Below are positions 54,154 to 63,194 of a stretch of DNA of 64,000 nt, one piece after another. Source of the stretch: Knoellia subterranea KCTC 19937 (lineage in GTDB: Bacteria > Actinomycetota > Actinomycetes > Actinomycetales > Dermatophilaceae); contig NZ_AVPK01000001.1 in NCBI RefSeq assembly GCF_000768685.1, positions 124,001 to 188,000 of the forward strand, written 5' to 3'. Both the position numbers and the translations under genes were made by a program. How positions within the stretch are numbered: position 1 is the first letter of the stretch; every line of letters starts with the position of its first letter. The notes under the pieces were generated by a model. The model saw only the letters and a program-made list of their open reading frames with translations, was not told the DNA's origin and made no database searches.

Positions 54154-54462
54154 TCAGGCGGCGGAGGCCGAGACGACCGCGCCGCGGTCGCCCACCGGCA
54201 GGGACACCGGCGCACTGAGCGACTCGACGTGCGCAACTCGACGGGTCACATCGTCGAGGACGACCGACATGGGGACCTCGAGCGCCTCACAGATCGCACC
54301 GAGCAGCTCGGAGGAGGCCTCCTTGACGCCGCGCTCGACCTCGCTGAGATAGCCGAGGGAGACGGAGCCGGCGGCAGCCACGTCGCGCAGGGTTCGGCCC
54401 TGCTGCTGACGCCGCTCGCGCAGCACTTCACCCAGCTCGTGGCGGAGCAGAATCGTCGTCAT
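54154..54462 (-). CDS. clgR: HTH regulator ClgR
   Basis: Cro/CI-type transcription factor of 102 residues, ClgR-like: activator of clpP and other protease genes in actinobacteria. [20 protein letters not shown], then the helix-turn-helix [20 protein letters not shown], and [18 protein letters not shown]. The last ends in an Ala-Ser-Ala-Ala tail like the ClpXP-recognised C-terminus of ClgR. Start ATG at 54462 with ribosome site GGGAGG. Located in the conserved order pgsA-cinA-clgR. Confidence 0.9.
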   Translation of the reverse strand: MTTILLRHELGEVLRERRQQQGRTLRDVAAAGSVSLGYLSEVERGVKEASSELLGAICEALEVPMSVVLDDVTRRVAHVESLSAPVSLPVGDRGAVVSASAA

Positions 54463-54579
54463 CGGGACCTCCCTTCGTCTGGGTGCTCGTCGTTGGTGTC
54501 CACGCTACAACGCATGGGGCACATCACGTCGAAGTGTTCCGGATCGCCGGCTATTCCCGCAGGTGGGAGGGCATGCCGG

Positions 54580-55080
54580 TCAGCGCGTGACGGGCGTGTC
54601 GGAAGCCGACCCGGTGAGCAGTTCCCCCAGGAGGTCGAGGACCGCGGCCACGGTCTGCTGCCGGTTCGCCTCCCTGTCGCCGTCGAGCGCCAACGCCCTC
54701 GTGGTCGCCGCGTCCGCCCAGGGACCAGCAGCCGCAATGAAGACGGTGCCGGCCGGCATACCCTCCGACGGTCCGGGACCGGCGACTCCGGTCGTCGCGA
54801 CGCCAACGTCCGCACCGAGGAGGCGGCGCGCCCCCTCGGCCATCTGCGCGGCCACCTCGGCGTCAACCGGTCCAGTCTCGGCCAACCGCGCCGCGTCCAC
54901 CGACAACACCGAGGCCTTGACGTCGGTGGCGTAGGCCACCACCCCGCCGCGGACCGTGTCGGACGACCCCGGGACGGACGTGAGAGCGGCCGACACGAGC
55001 CCGCCGGTCAACGACTCGGCGGTGGCCACGGTGAGCCGACGCCCGACGAGGGCGGCCACCACCGTCTCCGCGGTCGTCAC
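54580..55080 (-). CDS. cinA: CinA C-terminal domain protein (nicotinamide-nucleotide amidohydrolase)
   Basis: PncC/CinA-type amidase of 166 residues that deamidates nicotinamide mononucleotide. The GTG at 55080 overlaps the pgsA stop. Motifs TVATAESLTGGLVSAALTS, GGVVAYATDVKA and GVATTGVAGPGPSEGMPAG are the family's catalytic Ser, Lys and nucleotide-binding segments. This stand-alone C-terminal form is usual in actinobacteria. A link to competence was historical and is not implied. Confidence 0.93.
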   Translation of the reverse strand: MTTAETVVAALVGRRLTVATAESLTGGLVSAALTSVPGSSDTVRGGVVAYATDVKASVLSVDAARLAETGPVDAEVAAQMAEGARRLLGADVGVATTGVAGPGPSEGMPAGTVFIAAAGPWADAATTRALALDGDREANRQQTVAAVLDLLGELLTGSASDTPVTR

Positions 55081-55733
55081 GGCTCGCGCCGCTTCTCCCG
55101 TGCTGCAGCGCGTGCGGCCTTCTTGGCAAGGGCTCGCGGACTGGTGCGCCGCAGCCGGAACGCGTCGTTGACGTAGTCGATGCCCGTCACGACGGTGACC
55201 ACGAGTGCCGCGATGAGTGTGATGAGCGCGATGGCGTCGAGCACGCCCGTGAGGGGCAGGGAGAACCGCGGGATGACATAGAAGCCCAGGGCGAGCGCCT
55301 GGAGCATCGTCTTCACCTTGCCACCGCGACCCGCGGCCATGACCCCATGGCGGATGACCCAGAAACGCATCGCGGTGATGCCCCACTCGCGCACGAGGAT
55401 GACGCCCGTGATCCACCACGGGATCTCGGCCAGCAGCGAGAGACCCACGAGGGCCATCGTCACGAGCGCCTTGTCGGCAATGGGGTCGGCGACCTTGCCG
55501 AAGTCGGTGATGAGGCCGCGGCTGCGCGCGATGTCGCCGTCGATGCGATCGGTGATCATGGCGATGGCGAACACGACGAACGCCCACCAGCGTGCGGCGG
55601 CCGAGTCGCCATCACCCCACAGCAGCAGCCATCCGAAGACCGGCACCAGCAACAGCCGCAGCACGGTCAGGGCGTTCGCGACGTTCCACGCGCTCGGGGC
55701 CACCCGAGCGACCGGCGTGGGCCGGTCGGTCAT
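55077..55733 (-). CDS. pgsA: CDP-diacylglycerol-glycerol-3-phosphate phosphatidyltransferase
   Basis: Membrane enzyme making phosphatidylglycerol phosphate, the first step to PG and cardiolipin. 218 residues with about five hydrophobic segments. The CDP-alcohol phosphotransferase motif D-x2-D-G-x2-A-R-x8-G-x3-D-x3-D is complete in the stretch beginning [13 protein letters not shown] basic C-terminal tail ([15 protein letters not shown]) lies in the cytoplasm. Start and stop overlap rimO and cinA, so the genes are coupled. Confidence 0.92.
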   Translation of the reverse strand: MTDRPTPVARVAPSAWNVANALTVLRLLLVPVFGWLLLWGDGDSAAARWWAFVVFAIAMITDRIDGDIARSRGLITDFGKVADPIADKALVTMALVGLSLLAEIPWWITGVILVREWGITAMRFWVIRHGVMAAGRGGKVKTMLQALALGFYVIPRFSLPLTGVLDAIALITLIAALVVTVVTGIDYVNDAFRLRRTSPRALAKKAARAAAREKRREP

Positions 55734-57130
55734 GCCAGGTCCGCAACGAGGTCGATGCCTTCGGTCGCGATGACCGTCGCCATGACCGTCTCTCCCACCT
55801 GCGCGTCCACGTCCACGACACGCGTGATCCCGTCGACGTCCGGCCCTTGGTGCTCGGCGCGACCGACAATCTCGCCGGTGTCCTCGTCACGTCCTTCGAC
55901 GAGGACCCGCACGGTCTCGCCGATGCGGTCCTCGGCGCGCTGCGCTGTGAGTTCCTCGACGAGGTCGGTGATCCGGGCGACGCGTTCGGCGATGGCTTCG
56001 GGAGCCACCTTGTCCGGCAGGAGCTCGCCCTCGGTGCCGTCCTCGTCCGAGTAGCCGAAGACACCCACCACGTCGAGTCGGGCGGCGGTGAGGAACTCGG
56101 CCAGTTCGTCGACCTCGGCCTCGGTCTCACCGGGGAAACCGACGATGACGTTGCTGCGGATGCCCGCCAGGGGCGAACGCCGACGCACGTCCTCGATGAG
56201 GCCCAGGAACGAGTCGGTGCCGCCGAACCGACGCATCCGGCGCAGCAGGGGCGAGGAGGCGTGCTGGAACGACAGGTCGAACCACGGCATGACCTCGGGG
56301 ATCGCGACCATGGTGTCGAGCAGGCCCGGGCGCACCTCGGCGGGCTGGAGGTAGGAGACGCGGACCCGCTCGATGCCGTCGATGTCCGCGAGCTCGGGCA
56401 GGAGTGCGTCCATGAGGGCGAGGTCGCCGAGGTCCTTGCCGTAGGACGTCGAGTTCTCACTGACGAGGAAGAGCTCGCGCACGCCCTCACCGGCGAGCCA
56501 GCGTGCCTCCTCGAGGACGTCCGTGGGTCGCCGCGAGACGAACGAGCCGCGGAACATCGGGATGGCACAGAACGCGCACCGACGGTCGCAGCCGCTGGCG
56601 ATCTTGAGCGGAGCCCACGGGCCGCTGTCGAGGCGGGCGCGGGGTGCAGCGTGGCCGGGCAGGGCGACCTCGGCCGACGCCTCCTGGCGTGTCACGGGTG
56701 AGAGCGGGAGCAGCTTGCGGCGGTCGCTGGGGACGTGACTTTTGACCGACCCACCGTCGAGGATGGTGCGCAGGTGCGTCGACATGTCGGCATAGGAGTC
56801 GAAGCCCAGCACGGCATCCGCCTCGGGCAGCTCGTCGGCCAACGTCTGCCCGTAGCGCTCGGCGAGACAACCGACGGCCACGACCTTCTGTGTCCGGCCG
56901 GTCTCCTTGAGGCTCGAGGCCTCGATGAGGCTGTCGATGGAGTCCTTCTTGGCCTGCTCGACGAAGCCGCACGTGTTGACGACCGCGACATCTGCCTCGG
57001 CCGCGTCCTCGACGAGGGTCCACCCGCCGGCGGCCAGGCGTCCGGCCAGTTCCTCGGAGTCGACGTCGTTGCGAGTGCATCCCAGGGTGACGACGGCCAC
57101 CGAACGCGTGGTGGTGTCAGGGGCAGGCAT
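55730..57130 (-). CDS. rimO: ribosomal protein S12 methylthiotransferase RimO
   Basis: Radical SAM enzyme that thiomethylates an Asp of ribosomal protein S12. 466 residues. N-terminal Cys ligands in [29 protein letters not shown] and AVGCLAERY; radical SAM motif CDRRCAFC followed by [10 protein letters not shown]-terminal TRAM domain with [13 protein letters not shown]. The GCxRNxxD and SIDSL features separate it from MiaB. It overlaps pgsA by four bases. Confidence 0.95.
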   Translation of the reverse strand: MPAPDTTTRSVAVVTLGCTRNDVDSEELAGRLAAGGWTLVEDAAEADVAVVNTCGFVEQAKKDSIDSLIEASSLKETGRTQKVVAVGCLAERYGQTLADELPEADAVLGFDSYADMSTHLRTILDGGSVKSHVPSDRRKLLPLSPVTRQEASAEVALPGHAAPRARLDSGPWAPLKIASGCDRRCAFCAIPMFRGSFVSRRPTDVLEEARWLAGEGVRELFLVSENSTSYGKDLGDLALMDALLPELADIDGIERVRVSYLQPAEVRPGLLDTMVAIPEVMPWFDLSFQHASSPLLRRMRRFGGTDSFLGLIEDVRRRSPLAGIRSNVIVGFPGETEAEVDELAEFLTAARLDVVGVFGYSDEDGTEGELLPDKVAPEAIAERVARITDLVEELTAQRAEDRIGETVRVLVEGRDEDTGEIVGRAEHQGPDVDGITRVVDVDAQVGETVMATVIATEGIDLVADLA

Positions 57131-57203
57131 GACTCCACTCTAGTTGCGTACGCACCGGGGTCCGGACCGCACGCCGGTGGCGGGCGTGACCTACGTTGGA
57201 GCG

Positions 57204-58391
57204 ATGACGTCGATCTCCGCCCGCATCGCCGAACTCCTCGAGACCCACCCCGTCTGGGACGGCCACAACGACCTCCCCTGGGAGGCACGCAAGCAGGTCT
57301 CCTACGACCTCGATCGTCTGGACGTCGGCGGCGACGTCGCGACGACACACACCGACCTCCCCCGCATGCGTCGCGGCGGCATGGGTGCCCAGTTCTGGTC
57401 GGTCTACGTCGATGCGAAGTGGGCCGGGGAGAGGGCTGTTCGCGCCACGCTCGAACAGATCGACTTCGTCCGCACCATGACGAGCCGGTATGCCGGTGAG
57501 CTGGCTTTCGCGGTCAGTTCCGCCGACGTGGTGGCCGCCCGCGAGTCGGGACGCATCGCGTCCCTCATGGGGGCCGAGGGTGGTCATTCGATCGACTCCT
57601 CGCTCGGGGCTCTGCGCATGCTGCACGAACTCGGCGTGCGCTACATGACACTGACGCACAACGACAACGTCCCGTGGGCCGACTCGGCGACGGACGAGCC
57701 GGTGCTGGGAGGCCTCTCCCCCTTCGGTCGCGAGGTCGTGCGCGAGATGAACCGGATCGGGATGGCGGTCGACCTGTCGCACGTCTCGGCCGACACGATG
57801 CGCCACGCCCTCGACACGACGGAGGCGCCGGTGATGTTCTCCCACTCGTCGGCCCGGGCCGTGTGCGACCACCCGCGCAACGTGCCCGACGACGTGCTCG
57901 AGCGCCTCCCCGACAACGGCGGACTCTGCATGGTGACCTTCGTGCCGAAGTTCATCTCCCCCGCGATTCGCGAGTGGGATCTCGAGGCAGCCGACGCAGC
58001 GGAAGCCGAGGGGATCCACTGGGCCGACTACGCGGCATACACGCCGTTCCTGGAGCGCTACCGCGAGACGCACCCGCAGCCGGTCGCGACGGTCGACGAC
58101 GTCGTGGCCCACGTCGAGCACGTGCGCGAGGTCGCGGGGGTCGACCACATCGGGCTGGGCGGCGACTACGACGGTGTGGGCGTGCTCCCGGAAGGTCTGG
58201 AGGACGTCTCGACCTACCCGCGGCTGCTCGAGGCGCTGGCCGAGCGTGGCTGGTCCGACGAGGACCTCGGCAGGCTCACGTGGGGCAACGCGCTGCGGGT
58301 GCTCGAAGGCGTCGAGGCGGCGTCGCGCGAGCTGAGTGCCATCCGCGGTCCGAGCGTCGCGACGATCGAGGAGCTCGACGGCGAGGTGTGA
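57204..58391 (+). CDS. membrane dipeptidase (M19 family)
   Basis: Zinc-dependent renal-dipeptidase-type enzyme of 395 residues that cleaves dipeptides, cytoplasmic as no signal is seen. The ATG at 57204 ([15 protein letters not shown]) is preferred to a GTG at 57144. The metal motif HxD is in [12 protein letters not shown], with [42 protein letters not shown] and [11 protein letters not shown] supplying other ligands. It is divergent from rimO by 73 bases. Confidence 0.92.
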   Translation: MTSISARIAELLETHPVWDGHNDLPWEARKQVSYDLDRLDVGGDVATTHTDLPRMRRGGMGAQFWSVYVDAKWAGERAVRATLEQIDFVRTMTSRYAGELAFAVSSADVVAARESGRIASLMGAEGGHSIDSSLGALRMLHELGVRYMTLTHNDNVPWADSATDEPVLGGLSPFGREVVREMNRIGMAVDLSHVSADTMRHALDTTEAPVMFSHSSARAVCDHPRNVPDDVLERLPDNGGLCMVTFVPKFISPAIREWDLEAADAAEAEGIHWADYAAYTPFLERYRETHPQPVATVDDVVAHVEHVREVAGVDHIGLGGDYDGVGVLPEGLEDVSTYPRLLEALAERGWSDEDLGRLTWGNALRVLEGVEAASRELSAIRGPSVATIEELDGEV

Positions 58392-58397
58392 ACCCGG

Positions 58398-59117
58398 TCA
58401 GCGCTGGTTGCTGCGCATGACGGTCAACGCGACGAGGCGCGAGATGACCATGGCGACGTACATGACGCCCGCGAGCTGCTCGATGATCGCCACGGCGCGG
58501 GCCTGAGCCCCGACCGGCAGAACGTCCGAGAGGCCGACGCTGGTGAGGTTGGCGCCCGAGAGATAGAGGAGCTCGAGGAAGGTTCGATGCTCCGCGTCGG
58601 CGTGACCCACGAATGAGCCGGGCCAGAGCGTCTGCACCGCCAGGAACAGGTAGGCGAACGCGAAGAGCAGCACGGTGAAGGCAGCGCCGACGGCGAAGAG
58701 CTCGTCCTTGGTGACCCAGGCGTCCTCGAACATGTAGGAGACGAGGCCGTACGCCGTGTAGAAGTAGAAGACGGACAGGGCGGTGTGCGCGAGGGCGACC
58801 ACGAGGGTGTTGTCGTCCGAGATCGTCGACCAGACCTCGAGGATGCCGGCCGGCAGGCCGATGCCGATCGAGAGCCACGTCAGCGCTGGTGTGCTGCGCA
58901 CGGTGAAGACGGCGATGGTCAGAGCGATCAGGCTGAGGACCGTGAGAGCCACGCGGCCGTAGCGCAACTCCTGGAGCCAGGGCAGGAGGACGATGACGAG
59001 CAACTGGACGGCGAGAAGGAACGCCGACGGCTGCTTGCGGAGGACTGCGGCCCAGCGCTGGCCCCGGGTGGGTGGCTCGCGCAGGTCATCCCAGAGCGTC
59101 GTCTCCATGCTCGTCAC
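58398..59117 (-). CDS. two-TM ion channel-like membrane protein
   Basis: Membrane protein of about 239 residues (a second ATG lies at 59108). Hydrophobic segments run at residues about 30-50, 52-75, 78-100, 105-130 and 140-165, and the last two around 175-235 flank a pore-like loop. The loop is LLYLSGANLTSVGLSDVLPVG, shown in part here as GANLTSVGLSDVLP, resembling the K+ channel filter TTVGYGD but with GLS instead of GYG. It belongs to the Ion_trans_2-like group; selectivity is uncertain. It ends six bases after the dipeptidase stop, convergent. Confidence 0.7.
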   Translation of the reverse strand: MTSMETTLWDDLREPPTRGQRWAAVLRKQPSAFLLAVQLLVIVLLPWLQELRYGRVALTVLSLIALTIAVFTVRSTPALTWLSIGIGLPAGILEVWSTISDDNTLVVALAHTALSVFYFYTAYGLVSYMFEDAWVTKDELFAVGAAFTVLLFAFAYLFLAVQTLWPGSFVGHADAEHRTFLELLYLSGANLTSVGLSDVLPVGAQARAVAIIEQLAGVMYVAMVISRLVALTVMRSNQR

Positions 59118-59161
59118 TCTAGGCGTCGGTCGGGTGCCGCGGTCCGACCTACGATGACGAC

Positions 59162-60244
59162 ATGCACCAGTCCGCCTGGGTGTTGGCTCCCCTCACCCTC
59201 GTCGCCGTCCTCGCCTTCAGCGCCTCCACCAAGATCGGCAAGGGCGAGTCCCTGCGCAAGATCGTCCGGAACCTTCGCCTGTCCGATCGCATCCTTCCCG
59301 TCCCGCTGGCCCGGGCCATCCCCTGGATCGAGCTGGCCATCGCCGTGGGGCTGCTCACGCCGTGGCGGTGGACCTTCGCGGCAGCGGCTGCTGGGGCCGC
59401 TGTGCTCATGGTGGTCTACTGGCTCCTCATCGCGAGAGGCATGACGCTGACGCCGCGCCCGATGTGTGGGTGCTTCGGGCAGGCCGGCGACCACGGCATC
59501 TCCTGGCGCACACTCCTGCGCAACACCCTGCTCGTTGCGGCCGCCGTGGCCTCGGTGGCGCTGGCATGGACCGGACGCACCGGCTGGTCAGCCGTCTCGG
59601 CGTTCACGTCGGGCGACTGGCTGTGGCTCGCTCTCGCGGCGGTGGCATCGGTCGTCACCGCTCTGGTCCTCGGCAGCTTCGGTCCGGCGCCGGAGTCACC
59701 CGCATCGGACCCCGTCTCGCCCACGAAGGCCGAGTCCGGGGAGCGCATTCCGGGCGGAGACGCACAGGGGGCCGCGGACGACGACGGCGACTACGTCCGC
59801 GAGCCGATCCCGCGTGCCGTTCTGATCGACGACGGCACACCGGTCACGCTGCGCGAGTTGGCCGCCGAGCGCGCTCAGTTGCTCGTCCTGGTCGACTGCT
59901 ACTGCGCCTCGACCCAGGAAATCACTCCACACATCGCCGGATGGGATGAGCGACTCGACCTCGTCGACGTCCGAACCGTCTTCGCTGTGCCCTACAAGTC
60001 CGAGTACTTGCGGACACCCGTCGAGAACCCCCTGCTCGACCACGCCAAACTCACGTGGGACACGCTGGGGGTGGAGTACTCACCCGCGGCAGTGCTCCTC
60101 GGGGCCGACGGGCTCCTCGCCGGTGGCCCCGTCTCCGGTGTGGAGGAAGTGACCCAGTTCGTCGCCGACGTCGAGGCACAACTGTCCGAGGGCGATCCTG
60201 AGGTGGTCGACTCTGATTCACCACCGTCAACCGACCGGCCCTGA
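59162..60244 (+). CDS. MauE/DoxX-like membrane protein with thioredoxin-like tail
   Basis: Membrane protein of 360 residues. The first 190 have about five hydrophobic segments and the MauE/DoxX-like part: ASTKIGKGESLRKIVRNL, ARAIPWIELAIAVGLLTP and the Cys motif PMCGCFGQAG. After an acidic linker (PGGDAQGAADDDGD), residues 220-345 look like a periplasmic thioredoxin-like domain (LLVLVDCYCASTQEITPH), with CxC rather than CxxC. MauE proteins supply oxidising or reducing power to periplasmic enzymes; the partner here is not evident. Confidence 0.78.
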   Translation: MHQSAWVLAPLTLVAVLAFSASTKIGKGESLRKIVRNLRLSDRILPVPLARAIPWIELAIAVGLLTPWRWTFAAAAAGAAVLMVVYWLLIARGMTLTPRPMCGCFGQAGDHGISWRTLLRNTLLVAAAVASVALAWTGRTGWSAVSAFTSGDWLWLALAAVASVVTALVLGSFGPAPESPASDPVSPTKAESGERIPGGDAQGAADDDGDYVREPIPRAVLIDDGTPVTLRELAAERAQLLVLVDCYCASTQEITPHIAGWDERLDLVDVRTVFAVPYKSEYLRTPVENPLLDHAKLTWDTLGVEYSPAAVLLGADGLLAGGPVSGVEEVTQFVADVEAQLSEGDPEVVDSDSPPSTDRP

Positions 60245-60256
60245 CCGGCCGGACGG

Positions 60257-63019
60257 TCAGCGGCGACCGGTGAGCTCCCAGGCGTCCTCACTGTCGTCGT
60301 CCTCGTCGTCCCACGACTCGACCTGCGGGCGGCGGTCCAGGTCGGCCTGTACGGCGTCGGCGCCATACCGATCGACCGGAACCTGCTGCGTGTCCGCCGA
60401 TGAGGGAGCCGGGTCAGCCAGGTCAGCCGATTCAGCGTTGTCGTAGCCCTCGGCCTCATCCACGGCCTCATTGTCGAACGCGTTCTCGGCCGTCGGCACG
60501 TCCTCGCCCCGCAGCAGCGCGAGCGTCGTCGGCAGGTCGTCGGGACGCACGAGCACATCACGCGCCTTGGAGCCCTCGGACGGACCCACGACACCGCGTG
60601 ACTCGAGGAGGTCCATGAGTCGGCCGGCCTTGGCGAAGCCGACCCGCAGCTTGCGCTGGAGCATCGACGTCGAGCCGAACTGCGACGTGACGACGAGTTC
60701 GGTCGCCTGCAGCAGCAGGTCGAGGTCGTCGCCGATGTCGTCATCGATCTGCTTCTTGGCCGCGGCGACGGTGACGTCCTCGCGGTAGGTCGGCTTGAGC
60801 TGCCCGGTGACGTGGCCGACGATCTCCTGGATCTCGGTCTCGGTGACCCACGCGCCCTGGACACGCATCGGCTTGCTCGCCCCCATGGGGAGGAACAGCG
60901 CGTCACCCTGACCGAGGAGCTTCTCGGCACCCGGCTGGTCGAGGACGACCCGGCTGTCGGCGAGTGACGAGGTCGCGAACGCCATGCGGCTCGGCACGTT
61001 GGCCTTGATGAGACCCGTGACGACGTCGACCGACGGGCGCTGGGTCGCGAGGACGAGGTGGATGCCGGCGGCCCGAGCGAGCTGGGTGATGCGGACGATC
61101 GACTCCTCGACGTCACGCGGCGCGACCATCATGAGGTCGGCGAGCTCGTCGACGACGACGAGAAGGTAGGGGTAGGGCTGGATGACCCGCTCCGAACCGG
61201 GCAGCGGCTGGACCTTGCCGGCCTTGACCGCCTTGTTGAAGTCGTCGACGTGCTTGTAGCCAAAGGCCGCGAGGTCGTCGTAGCGCGCATCCATCTCGCG
61301 CACGACCCACTGGAGCGCCTCGGCCGCCTTCTTGGGGTTCGTGATGATCGGGGTGATGAGGTGCGGGATGCCTTCGTAGGCGGTGAGCTCGACCCGCTTG
61401 GGGTCGACGAGCACCATGCGCACCTCGTCCGGGGTCGACCGCATGAGGATCGACGTGATCATCGAGTTGACGAAGCTGGACTTTCCGGAACCCGTCGCAC
61501 CGGCGACGAGAAGGTGCGGCATCTTCGCGAGGTTGGCGATGACGTAGCCGCCCTCGACGTCCTTGCCGACACCCATGACCATCGGGTGGTGGTTGTCGCG
61601 GGCGACCCGGCTGCGCAGGACGTCGCCGAGGCAGACCATCTCCTTGTCCGGGTTCGGGATCTCGATGCCGATGGCGGACTTGCCGGGAATCGGGCTGAGG
61701 ATGCGCACATCGGCCGAGGCAACGGCATACGCAATGTTCTTGGAGAGCGCGGTGACGCGCTCGACCTTGACGCCGGGGCCGAGCTCGACGATGTAGCGCG
61801 TGACCGTCGGACCGCGGGTGAATCCCGTGACCTGCGCGTCGATGCCGAACTCGTCGAGCACGGTCGTGAGCGCCTCGACGACGCGGTCGTTGGCCTCGGA
61901 ACGCTCCTTGTGCGGAGCGCCCTGCTTGAGCGCCGAGTTGTCGGGCAGCGTGTAGGTGATGTCGCCGGCGAGCGAGAGCTGCTCGACGCGCTGCGGCAGC
62001 GGCGTCGTCGGCGGCGCCTCGAGCTTGACCGGCTCCGCGGGCACCTTGGCGGCGGGAGCGAGGACACCGGGAGCCGTCGGGCGCTTCTCCCCCGGGCGCG
62101 GACCGCCCTCCTCCTGGGCGGGCGGGGCGGCGTTCGGACGCGGCTTCCGGCCCTTGCGTCCGTCCTCGTAGTCGACGATCGCGGCCTGTTCGTACGCCTC
62201 GTCACCCTCGAGGGGCTCGTCGGACAGGGCGCGCTTGCGGCGGGGCTTCCGTGCCGTCGTCGCCTCGGTCTCGTCCTCATCGGTGTATGCCGGGTGGCCC
62301 AGCAGCAGGGCCCGCAGCTGGTCGAGACGGTCCGGGATCTCGTGCACGGGCGTGGCAGTGAGGACGAGGAACCCGAAGATGCCGAGCAGGATGAGCAGCG
62401 GGATCGTGCCGTAGATCGAGACCGCGGCCTCGAGCGGGCTCGACGCGAGGAAGCCGATGATGCCGCCGGCCGCACGCATGCCGTTGGCGCCGGCCGGCGG
62501 CTCCGGAATGCCTGCTGCGACGTGGACGATGCCGCAGGTCGCGAAGGCGAGCAGCGTCGTGCCGATGGCCATGCGGTTGGTCGCGGGGTGCTCACGCGGC
62601 GTGCGCCACAGGTGGAGACCGAAGAGGAGCAGGACGAGCGGCACGGCGTACGCGACCCGGCCGAAGGTTCCGGCAACCACGGCGTGCGTGGCGTCACCGA
62701 CAATGCTGTTGAGGCCCCACCACTCGCGGGCGGCGACGACCACGGCGAGGAGGAGCAGGGCCAGGCCGGCTCCGTCGCGGCGGTGCTCCGGCTCGAGGTC
62801 GTGACCCGCGTGCGAGACGCGCCGCACCGTCCCACCCGTGGCGTGTGCCAGCCCCATCCAGGCGCCGCGCACCACGGCGACGGGCATGGGGGTGCCGCCC
62901 TTGGCCGCCTTCTTGCGGTTGGCCGGTCGGGCGGGTGCGCGCCGGTTCGCGGGCCGCGAGGAGGCGGTACGCGAAGGGGCCGTGCGCGAGCGCGCGGAGG
63001 TAGTCGAACGGGTCGCCAT
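60257..63019 (-). CDS. ftsK: DNA translocase FtsK
   Basis: Septal ATPase that pumps DNA during chromosome segregation. 920 residues. A basic N-terminal tail (PANRRAPARPANRKKAAKG) leads to four membrane segments in the first 260 residues. The linker is Pro-rich. The motor has Walker A VAGATGSGKSSFVN near residue 505 and Walker B LLVVVDELADLMMV near 620; the gamma winged-helix domain is around residues 765-825 (LLQATELVVTSQFGSTSML). An acidic C-terminus follows. Upstream lies the second copy of the ~84-nt element, then rnj. Confidence 0.95.
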   Translation of the reverse strand: MATRSTTSARSRTAPSRTASSRPANRRAPARPANRKKAAKGGTPMPVAVVRGAWMGLAHATGGTVRRVSHAGHDLEPEHRRDGAGLALLLLAVVVAAREWWGLNSIVGDATHAVVAGTFGRVAYAVPLVLLLFGLHLWRTPREHPATNRMAIGTTLLAFATCGIVHVAAGIPEPPAGANGMRAAGGIIGFLASSPLEAAVSIYGTIPLLILLGIFGFLVLTATPVHEIPDRLDQLRALLLGHPAYTDEDETEATTARKPRRKRALSDEPLEGDEAYEQAAIVDYEDGRKGRKPRPNAAPPAQEEGGPRPGEKRPTAPGVLAPAAKVPAEPVKLEAPPTTPLPQRVEQLSLAGDITYTLPDNSALKQGAPHKERSEANDRVVEALTTVLDEFGIDAQVTGFTRGPTVTRYIVELGPGVKVERVTALSKNIAYAVASADVRILSPIPGKSAIGIEIPNPDKEMVCLGDVLRSRVARDNHHPMVMGVGKDVEGGYVIANLAKMPHLLVAGATGSGKSSFVNSMITSILMRSTPDEVRMVLVDPKRVELTAYEGIPHLITPIITNPKKAAEALQWVVREMDARYDDLAAFGYKHVDDFNKAVKAGKVQPLPGSERVIQPYPYLLVVVDELADLMMVAPRDVEESIVRITQLARAAGIHLVLATQRPSVDVVTGLIKANVPSRMAFATSSLADSRVVLDQPGAEKLLGQGDALFLPMGASKPMRVQGAWVTETEIQEIVGHVTGQLKPTYREDVTVAAAKKQIDDDIGDDLDLLLQATELVVTSQFGSTSMLQRKLRVGFAKAGRLMDLLESRGVVGPSEGSKARDVLVRPDDLPTTLALLRGEDVPTAENAFDNEAVDEAEGYDNAESADLADPAPSSADTQQVPVDRYGADAVQADLDRRPQVESWDDEDDDSEDAWELTGRR

Positions 63020-63069
63020 GCTCCGACCCTAGGCCACAACCACACCAATCACATGGAGCACACGCGCAC

Positions 63070-63153
63070 CACCCAAACCCGCCTCCCCTTTTACGGGGCC
63101 CCCGCTAAAGGGGTCCCGAACAAGGGAACTGTTCCCTTGTTCGGGATCCCTTT
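63070..63153 (-). repeat. 84-nt structured intergenic element, copy 2
   Basis: Inverted copy of the 35117-35199 element. Stem 63107-63129 with 63131-63153 (23 bp, one mismatch) around a central T. Read on the minus strand the second hairpin (TTTAGCGGGGGCCCCGTAAA) and the tail GAGGCGGGT follow. Three stem pairs differ from copy 1 on both sides so that pairing is kept. It lies between the end of rnj and the start of ftsK, in the same direction as both. Confidence 0.85.
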
Positions 63154-63194
63154 CCGGGGTTCAGCGATGCGCGACGCTGGTGTCGGCAGGTGCG

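Larger units (their letters stand above)
1290..62292. repeat. dispersed octamer GTATGCCG / CGGCATAC, about 42 copies
   Basis: Hand-read positions of the first base. GTATGCCG: 1290, 6968, 8208, 9508, 13821, 16611, 18448, 22810, 24118, 25705, 30097, 32150, 35213, 41965, 44346, 47022, 49272, 57488, 62285. CGGCATAC: 1427, 2401, 6148, 8890, 11008, 13796, 16630, 20013, 22011, 25167, 27441, 29465, 31979, 33675, 35362, 36274, 40794, 41632, 46336, 53629, 54754, 58033, 61723. Both orientations are about equal. Copies lie in all reading frames and between genes. Confidence 0.85.

Noticed and set aside
1290-62292. Octamer as a KOPS-like guide for FtsK
   Set aside because: KOPS-type signals are strongly strand-biased along a replichore. 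Here the two orientations are about equal (19 and 23), so a polar guide is unlikely.
35117-63153. IS element ends
   Set aside because: The two element copies are short, have no transposase between or beside them and no target duplications were seen.
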